Part shown: positions 36,308-41,442 of the stretch, piece by piece
How positions within the stretch are numbered: position 1 is the first letter of the stretch
How the letters are laid out: each line of letters begins with the position of its first letter
Assembly (NCBI GenBank): GCA_020627785.1
Contig: JAHDGF010000022.1
Coordinates: 1 to 41,442 of the forward strand
Reading direction: 5' to 3'
DNA: 41,442 nucleotides
Source of the DNA: Saprospiraceae bacterium
Lineage (GTDB): Bacteria > Bacteroidota > Bacteroidia > Chitinophagales > Saprospiraceae
Notes under the pieces: model-generated
The model's database searches: none
The model's input: only the letters and a program-made list of their open reading frames with translations
Told to the model about the DNA's origin: nothing
Position numbers and translations under genes: made by a program

Positions 36308-38566
36308 TTAAGAGTCTAGATCTTCCAATACTTCGTGGAAACTTTGGATGAAATGATCTACATTTTCTTTAGAAAAGCATAGAGGTGGTTTTACCTTGAT
36401 AACATTATCATATTTTCCATCCGTACTAGTTAAGATAAATTTTCGACGCATCTCGTTTTTGATGGTCTTTGCGAGTAATTTATCTTCTTTCAGGCCATCC
36501 ATAATTTCAATACCCAAAAAAAGACCTTCTCCTCTCACGTCTCCGATGCAATGATGATCTTTTTGTAGTTCAATTAATTTGTTCTTCCAATAGGCTCCAA
36601 CGGATTCAGCGTTAACTTGAAGTTCTTCTTTTTCTAAAACGTTTAGGACTGCTAAGCCTGCTGCACAGGAAACCGGATTTCCACCAAATGAGCTAAAGAA
36701 CTCCATCCCATTATCAAAAGCCTCGGCTACTTCTGAAGTGCATACGACCGCACCTAATGGATGCCCATTGCCTATCGGCTTGCCTAGTATAACAATATCT
36801 GGTGTAACCTCTTGCATTTCAAAACCCCAAAACCAATGACCCAATCGTCCAAATCCAGTTTGTACCTCATCAGCGATACACAATCCACCTTCTGCTTTAA
36901 TCAGGTTAAATAACTTAGGTAAATATCCTTTTAAGTGAGGAACTTGACCACCGCAACCGGAAATCATTTCAGCAATTATTGCAGCAGGTTTTAAATGTTG
37001 CTCCTTAAAGTTGTTGATTTTATTTTCCGCCTCTAGGAGAAATGAGGCTAGATCCTTATTCGTGTTGTATTCTTTGGCGAGCGGTAACTGATGAATAAAG
37101 GAATGAGCTCCTTTTCCTCCTTTGTTTCCAAATTTATATGGACTCACGTCAATCCCAATTTGTGTATTGCCATGATAGCCTTCTTCAATTACAAAAATAT
37201 CTTTCTGGCCAGTGAAATTTGTAGCCAAACGAATGGCTAGATCAGATGCGGCTGATCCACTATTGACCAAAAAGATCTTATTTAAATGCTTTGGAAAATA
37301 AGACAAAAGTTTTTCAGCATATTCTCCAAGTAAGGGATAATGGTATCTGGTATTGGTATTTAATTTTTTAGCTTGTTTAGAAATGGCTTCACTTATTGCT
37401 GGGTGTGTATGACCCACTAATGGAATATTATTGTAAGCATCCAGAAAGGAATTCCCTGAATAATCATACATGTATTGAAAGGCAGCTGAAGCCATATGAA
37501 TCGGTTCGGCATAGCTTAGAGATAGAGCAGAAGAGAAATTATTTACTCGGTGTTGCTCTACCTTGTCAGCTGAGTATTTTTCTTCTTCTGCCGAAAGTCC
37601 GCAGGCATCCAAAGCCATTTTTTTAAAAGCCAAAGGGTTTATCTTAATCCATTGATGAAGTAAATGACGATACGGTTTTTCGCTTATGCCTATGTACGGA
37701 TTGTCCGGGTAATCTTTTTTTGATTTTGCAGAATTGCAAAGACTTGTAATGATCCTTCCAGCAATCAAATGGTATAGTAATTTTATTTCCTTTTTTTCTA
37801 AAGGCAAGACTTGGTGGTAACTTGATATTACCAGGCGAGCATCTTCTAAAATATTTTTACTGGTCGTTAAAACATATGAAAGCGAGACGGCTAGCTCACA
37901 TATAATAGGCCCATAAACCATGTCTCCAAAATCTATCAAACCAGAAACTTTTTCATCTCCTATTAGGACATTCCAAGGATTGAAATCATTATGAATTAAT
38001 GACTTTCTAAGATTCGAAAATTGAGTGAGAATAAACTCATTTATCTGATCAAAATAATATTGGATTAAACGAGCATCTTCCACATTCTCGACCATAGATA
38101 AGTAGGGCTTGTTGGCCATAACATTTTGAAGATCCCAGACGATATTTCGATGATGGATTGCATTGGGTGCTGTTTTGATTAATGCTAAATCTAAGGAAGC
38201 CATGGATATCCCTAGGGATGTTAAGCTCGATTGACTTAAGTGATTATCTCCCCAAAATTCACCATCTAAATATTTCAAACATCGTATGATTGAATCTTCT
38301 TTTTTAATCAAATGATGTCCTTCCTTGTTGAGTATTGGAATAGGTAACTGATAATCTACATTTGCCTTGAGCGAAAAAAGGATATTATTCTCTGCTAAAA
38401 GATCTTGATATTGATTAGAATCATAGTCGTTTATTTTTAAAACATACCTTTCTCCATTCTCGCAGTTAATCAAGAAATTCTGTGAACCATAACCTTCTAA
38501 TTTCTTAAAACTAGAAATCTGAAAATCATAGCTAGAAAGGAAGGAATTTAATGCCTCTTCAGTCAA
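36308..38566 (-). CDS. Fusion of an APH-type kinase and a class III PLP aminotransferase-fold phospho-lyase
   Basis: The 752-residue protein has two halves. The N-terminal half (about 20-290) is an aminoglycoside-phosphotransferase/choline-kinase-like domain with the catalytic loop HNDFNPWN (192-199) and the metal-binding LIDFGD. The C-terminal half (about 350-745) is a class III aminotransferase fold with [36 protein letters not shown] and the PLP lysine K596 in [14 protein letters not shown]. The human relatives are hydroxylysine kinase and the AGXT2L phospho-lyases, and the same pairing as a fusion is known in bacteria. Predicted job: phosphorylate an amino alcohol such as hydroxylysine or ethanolamine, then eliminate phosphate and ammonia. 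The M23 peptidase domain found in some longer fusions is absent. Substrate is inferred. Confidence 0.88.
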   Translation of the reverse strand: MTEEALNSFLSSYDFQISSFKKLEGYGSQNFLINCENGERYVLKINDYDSNQYQDLLAENNILFSLKANVDYQLPIPILNKEGHHLIKKEDSIIRCLKYLDGEFWGDNHLSQSSLTSLGISMASLDLALIKTAPNAIHHRNIVWDLQNVMANKPYLSMVENVEDARLIQYYFDQINEFILTQFSNLRKSLIHNDFNPWNVLIGDEKVSGLIDFGDMVYGPIICELAVSLSYVLTTSKNILEDARLVISSYHQVLPLEKKEIKLLYHLIAGRIITSLCNSAKSKKDYPDNPYIGISEKPYRHLLHQWIKINPLAFKKMALDACGLSAEEEKYSADKVEQHRVNNFSSALSLSYAEPIHMASAAFQYMYDYSGNSFLDAYNNIPLVGHTHPAISEAISKQAKKLNTNTRYHYPLLGEYAEKLLSYFPKHLNKIFLVNSGSAASDLAIRLATNFTGQKDIFVIEEGYHGNTQIGIDVSPYKFGNKGGKGAHSFIHQLPLAKEYNTNKDLASFLLEAENKINNFKEQHLKPAAIIAEMISGCGGQVPHLKGYLPKLFNLIKAEGGLCIADEVQTGFGRLGHWFWGFEMQEVTPDIVILGKPIGNGHPLGAVVCTSEVAEAFDNGMEFFSSFGGNPVSCAAGLAVLNVLEKEELQVNAESVGAYWKNKLIELQKDHHCIGDVRGEGLFLGIEIMDGLKEDKLLAKTIKNEMRRKFILTSTDGKYDNVIKVKPPLCFSKENVDHFIQSFHEVLEDLDS

Positions 38567-38618
38567 TGCAATCTATTTTCATCAAATATCTACTTTGACA
38601 GTTTAAATGCTAGAATTC

Positions 38619-39701
38619 TTACAAATTTTTTGAAAGGATTTTTAAAATATCTAAGCCTAATAGATCGCAAGCACTTTCTTGGTCTTCAAGTCCACTGTTA
38701 TTCGCCAAAACAATAACCGCAGCATCGTGATTATTTAGAAATCCTGCAAAGGCTGTGTAGCCACCAGTCTGACCATTGTGCAGTACAATCTCATGTTCGG
38801 AAAAGTCGTATTTAATAATGTGCCAGCCCAATCCAATCCATTTGTTGTCTCCAATCTCATTTATCTTATTTGTAGACTTTGTGCTAACAGAATCACTCAT
38901 TACGTGCTTCAGAAATTTAATCATGTCTGAGGTAGTAGATCGAATTCCTCCAGGTGCCGGAAAAGTGGGCATATCCCAGACCTCCGCTGTATTTCCATTA
39001 GACTTATGACCTTGAACAATTTTTGAATGAATTTCTTTGTTGCCCATCACAAAGGTTTGATACATCTTTAAAGGCTTCAATAGTCTTTCAAGTAAAATCT
39101 GTTCATATATTCTTTCATCGGCTTGCTCCATTATATAGCCTAGAATCATAAATGCGTAGTTCGAGTACTCGTAGACTCTTTCATTTCTTGGAGTAGGGTC
39201 GTAGGATTTTATAAATCGAAACAACTCCTCTTTTGTATGATTTTCATAGGGACGATTCATGTCCTTTACGGTGCTAAAAAAACTGAACGGTAATCGAGGA
39301 ATACCACTGGTGTGTGTACTTAATTCTTGGATCGAAATTCTTTTTTCCTCAGACCATGGGCAATGATCTTTTGGCATAAAATCACACATGGAATTGTCTA
39401 GACTTAGTTTATTCTCTTCCAGTAATTGCTGTAATAGTGTGCCAGTGACAGCTTTTGATATGGAACCTATTTCATAAATAGAATTTTCGGTAGGGGCAAT
39501 TGGATTTTCATCGCTTATTTTGCCATAATTATAATAGTTGACTTCTTTATTATGAATGATGCCTATAGATATCGCTTTCGCAAATTCACTCCCAAGATAC
39601 GTAGATGCAAGGCTGTCTATTTGTTGATTAATTTGGGCTAGGCTTTCGCAAATGAAGCTGATGCAAAAGAAGGCAAGTAGACTGGTTTTTCTCATGAACA
39701 T
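38619..39701 (-). CDS. Serine beta-lactamase-like hydrolase (class C/PBP4* family)
   Basis: A 360-residue exported protein with a signal peptide ending near ESLAQ; the start could also be ATG 39695, which begins MRKTSLL. The serine-acyl-enzyme motifs are in place: SISK (S80-K83), YSN (179-181) and HNG (308-310) as the third motif. The family includes class C beta-lactamases, D-alanyl peptidases, esterases and D-amino-acid amidases, and genomic copies in Bacteroidota are mostly not resistance genes. The third motif begins HNG rather than KTG, which is common in esterase and peptidase members. It is transcribed toward the kinase/phospho-lyase fusion 52 bp away. A peptidoglycan-related or small-peptide substrate is plausible. 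Confidence 0.9.
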   Translation of the reverse strand: MFMRKTSLLAFFCISFICESLAQINQQIDSLASTYLGSEFAKAISIGIIHNKEVNYYNYGKISDENPIAPTENSIYEIGSISKAVTGTLLQQLLEENKLSLDNSMCDFMPKDHCPWSEEKRISIQELSTHTSGIPRLPFSFFSTVKDMNRPYENHTKEELFRFIKSYDPTPRNERVYEYSNYAFMILGYIMEQADERIYEQILLERLLKPLKMYQTFVMGNKEIHSKIVQGHKSNGNTAEVWDMPTFPAPGGIRSTTSDMIKFLKHVMSDSVSTKSTNKINEIGDNKWIGLGWHIIKYDFSEHEIVLHNGQTGGYTAFAGFLNNHDAAVIVLANNSGLEDQESACDLLGLDILKILSKNL

Positions 39702-39771
39702 TTATTCACCATATAAATGTCTTTACATTAAATTTAGTTCCTGTTTTGGGTTGTTATATTTTAGAGTTGTA

Positions 39772-40296
39772 ATGAAAAAAGAATACGTTAGTTTCGATAC
39801 TAGTCTTGAGAATTTTAAAAATAACCTTTGGGGGCATCATCTGGTGGTGCCACAGGATATTAAAGATCAATTCGTCAAAGAAAAAGATAGGCGGGTGGTG
39901 ATTAAGTTGGACGGAATGAAGAAGGAAATCCCTTGTGCTATTATGTACAAAGGAGAGGATTATTACTTTATTAATTTGAATAAGGAAATTCGTAAAAAAT
40001 TACGTTTAGAGGTTGGGGCTAAATTAACGGTATTAATTCGAAAGGATACAAGTGAATACGGAATGCCAATGCCTGAAGAGTTGGAAGAGATGTTTTATCA
40101 GGATCCTGAAGCCAGTAAATATTTCCATAAACTTACTCCAGGCAAACAACGGAGCTTGATGTATTTAGTATCAAAGCCTAAGACTGAAGCAACGAGAATT
40201 AAGAAAGCTTTGGTAATCACAGATTATTTAAAGTTCTGCAGAGGTAAATTAGACTTTAAGGAATTGAATCAGGCCTTTAAAGATTTTCAATATTAG
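39772..40296 (+). CDS. YdeI/OmpD-associated-family protein (DUF1905 plus C-terminal helical part)
   Basis: ATG 39772 (MKKEYVSFDTSLENF) is chosen because the preceding 40 codons overlap the divergent beta-lactamase gene and lack homologous character; it gives 174 residues. The N-terminal half is a small beta domain with the DUF1905 pattern (WGHHLVVPQDIKDQF, CAIMYKGEDYYFINLNKEIRKKL, EVGAKLTVLIRKD). The C-terminal half is a YdeI-like helical segment (YFHKLTPGKQRSLMYLVSKPKTEATRIKKA). Members are widespread soluble proteins without a firm role. The last 20 bases overlap the end of the convergent glycosylase gene. Confidence 0.85.
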   Translation: MKKEYVSFDTSLENFKNNLWGHHLVVPQDIKDQFVKEKDRRVVIKLDGMKKEIPCAIMYKGEDYYFINLNKEIRKKLRLEVGAKLTVLIRKDTSEYGMPMPEELEEMFYQDPEASKYFHKLTPGKQRSLMYLVSKPKTEATRIKKALVITDYLKFCRGKLDFKELNQAFKDFQY

Positions 40297-40975
40297 CACC
40301 TTCAAGCTCCATTGCCATCTGGTCTTTCCAGTCTTCCATGGTCTTACGACGATATTGCATGATCCATCTCGGATGGGGTTGCGGTACAATTTTTTTAAAC
40401 CAGTTATATTCCTGATTTAATTTATTCAAGAACTTATAGTTTTTCCCTTTTCCCCAGCAGAAAACCTGGTCGACTTCGAGTCCAAAATCGATTTGTTCTT
40501 CAATGTATTGGACAATATATTTTTTGACGGCCTTAAATAATTTGGGGTCATCATAGTAATTGTAATTAATGCCATCTTTTGTAAAGCCTAGAGGGCAGGT
40601 GGAGCTTATGTAAAACTTACGAAAGAATTCATCTGGTCCACCCATGGATTTGATTAATTCAAAAACATAAATGCTTGAAAGTTCATGTTTCTTTTTGAAT
40701 GGATTTTCTATGGCACAATGTTCGGCAAGATGTATGGGGTCGGTAAAAGGTACCCCTGTAACGCCAGCGCCCAATCGACCAGGATTTATTCCCAATATTA
40801 GTTTCCTTGGCTCAGAATCATGATAGTACTTTGAATAAAAGGCAGTCATCGCCTCCAATGTATCTGTTTGGTTGAATGGATAAATCAAAGAAACTCCTTT
40901 GGGTAATTTCCAGTTTGGGTCGATTCCTTTGAAGTATTCCAGAATGCGCTGGTCTAGTTTTTTGGACATAGACAT
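40277..40975 (-). CDS. SMUG1-like uracil-DNA glycosylase family protein
   Basis: A 232-residue intracellular protein of the uracil-DNA glycosylase superfamily. LGINPGRLGAGVTGVPFTDP matches the SMUG1 active-site loop (G-M/I-N-P-G-P-x-G...TGVPF), and QPHPRW near the C-terminus matches the HPSPR DNA-intercalating motif in position, with Arg for the middle Ser-Pro. It should remove uracil or oxidised pyrimidines from DNA, the first step of base-excision repair; several bacterial members have no uracil activity, so specificity is uncertain. ATG 40975 or the ATG at 40969 could start it. Its 3' end overlaps the convergent YdeI-like gene by 20 nt. Confidence 0.9.
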   Translation of the reverse strand: MSMSKKLDQRILEYFKGIDPNWKLPKGVSLIYPFNQTDTLEAMTAFYSKYYHDSEPRKLILGINPGRLGAGVTGVPFTDPIHLAEHCAIENPFKKKHELSSIYVFELIKSMGGPDEFFRKFYISSTCPLGFTKDGINYNYYDDPKLFKAVKKYIVQYIEEQIDFGLEVDQVFCWGKGKNYKFLNKLNQEYNWFKKIVPQPHPRWIMQYRRKTMEDWKDQMAMELEGANIENL

Positions 40976-40978
40976 AAA

Positions 40979-41010
40979 AAAAAGGCTTTTCTGAATAGAA
41001 AAGCCTTTTT
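40979..41010 (-). terminator. Long hairpin terminator, works in either direction by symmetry
   Basis: AAAAAGGCTTTTCT (40979-40992) and AGAAAAGCCTTTTT (40997-41010) form a 14-bp perfect stem with a GAAT loop. Because the outer pairs are A/T, both strands end in a T run. On the minus strand it comes 42 bases after the stop of the 29-residue peptide gene and just before the glycosylase start, so it most likely ends the peptide transcript. Confidence 0.85.
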
Positions 41011-41052
41011 GTACTAGCTATTTAGCACTTTTAAATTTCTTTATCTTAACTA

Positions 41053-41142
41053 CTAATCTGGAAGTAAATTTGCCTTATATAAAACATAAGTAAAAAGTGC
41101 TGCTGCAACTAATACTCCGCCGGTGATCATGATCCATTGCAT
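41053..41142 (-). CDS. 29-residue single-helix membrane peptide
   Basis: From ATG 41142 to TAG 41053-41055, the frame encodes MQWIMITGG, a hydrophobic core (VLVAAALFTYVLY) and a short tail KANLLPD. This is a neat single-pass membrane peptide, with a strong terminator shortly after it. The size and shape recall tiny accessory subunits of membrane complexes (KdpF- or oxidase-subunit-like), but I cannot assign it to one. The gene is isolated between the glycosylase and the window end. The start is the only ATG giving a helix of full length. Confidence 0.6.
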   Translation of the reverse strand: MQWIMITGGVLVAAALFTYVLYKANLLPD

Positions 41143-41442
41143 AACAAAAGGGTTTTAGATTAAAAATATTCATAAATACTCAACAAATATGCGAGTAATT
41201 CTACTAATAAGAGTAGAAATGTGACCAAAACGCTGCATCACAGTCCAAAAAAAATCAATTTTCTTTAAAATTTCAAGTTTTCTTAACATTTCAAGCTAAT
41301 ATTCTTCAATATTTCTCAAGTCTAGAATATAATTCTATCATATTTCATTTGTTCGGAATCTTTGGTATTGGGCAATTGTATTGTTCTTAGACCTTGTTAA
41401 ATGCAAGAATTTTATGCTTTATATGGTTAACTTTGCTATATA
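41143..41442. other. AT-rich non-coding stretch with a stem-loop and a possible promoter
   Basis: No gene is seen here. TTCTACT/AGTAGAA (41199-41218) forms a 7-bp stem with a 6-nt loop and could bind a protein. TAACTTTG (41428-41435, plus) matches the Bacteroidota -7 box TAnnTTTG and may belong to a gene past the window end; no clear -33 box is visible, so this is tentative. Confidence 0.35.

Noticed and set aside
38619..39701. Antibiotic-resistance beta-lactamase
   Set aside because: The family is broad, the third motif is HNG, and no mobile element or resistance context is nearby; a housekeeping hydrolase is more likely.
39652..39771. Extension of the YdeI-like gene upstream into the beta-lactamase gene
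   Set aside because: It would overlap the divergent gene's signal peptide region; the ATG at 39772 gives a complete domain.

Overview
The window comes from a low-GC member of the Bacteroidota. Supporting signs are a SusC/SusD pair, many SPII lipoproteins with acidic residues just after the lipid cysteine, TAnnTTTG-type promoter boxes, few clear Shine-Dalgarno sequences, and a LytTR regulator beside a two-component-regulator-type beta-propeller sensor kinase. The lineage below phylum level cannot be fixed from this sequence; a free-living, possibly marine Saprospira- or Cytophaga-like bacterium would fit.

Layout. 1-584: the 3' part of a tRNA-Met gene with its terminator, then a degraded-looking stretch with remnants of small membrane peptides. 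585-2466 (minus): an MscS-type channel and a LacI-family regulator. 2467-2714: a divergent control region with two adjoining palindromes and a probable promoter. 2715-25952 (plus): a large polysaccharide-utilization-type locus, made of SusC, SusD, a terminator-like hairpin, three tandem ~1080-residue FG-GAP/ASPIC-UnbV (CRTAC1-like) lipoproteins with a small unknown lipoprotein between the first two, a GH65 alpha-glucoside hydrolase, a GH37 trehalase lipoprotein, a cytoplasmic GH13 oligo-1,6-glucosidase-like enzyme, a frameshifted PAP2/vanadium-haloperoxidase-type lipoprotein, and a sodium/sugar symporter. 25953-26291: a run of hairpins ending in a strong terminator, probably a small structured RNA. 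26292-41142: mostly separate genes, namely EttA (minus), a Bacteroidota protein with a nucleoside-phosphorylase-like C-terminus (plus), a fatty-acid desaturase (plus), a small membrane protein, a membrane LytTR regulator with its sensor kinase, a kinase/PLP-phospholyase fusion and a serine beta-lactamase-like hydrolase (all minus), a YdeI-like protein (plus) convergent with a SMUG1-like DNA glycosylase (minus), and a 29-residue membrane peptide (minus).

How the sugar locus could work (inference): the LacI protein senses a glucoside and controls the SusCD operon. SusCD and the FG-GAP lipoproteins capture and import ligand at the cell surface. Exported GH65 and GH37 enzymes cut alpha-linked glucose disaccharides (kojibiose-, nigerose- or trehalose-like), the symporter brings in glucose or disaccharide, and the cytosolic GH13 enzyme cuts alpha-1,6 or short alpha-glucosides. 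The three FG-GAP proteins, the small lipoprotein and the haloperoxidase-like protein have no obvious step in this pathway and are the most interesting part of the window. Gene junctions are tight: three of them use the same 8-nt ATGAATAA start/stop overlap.
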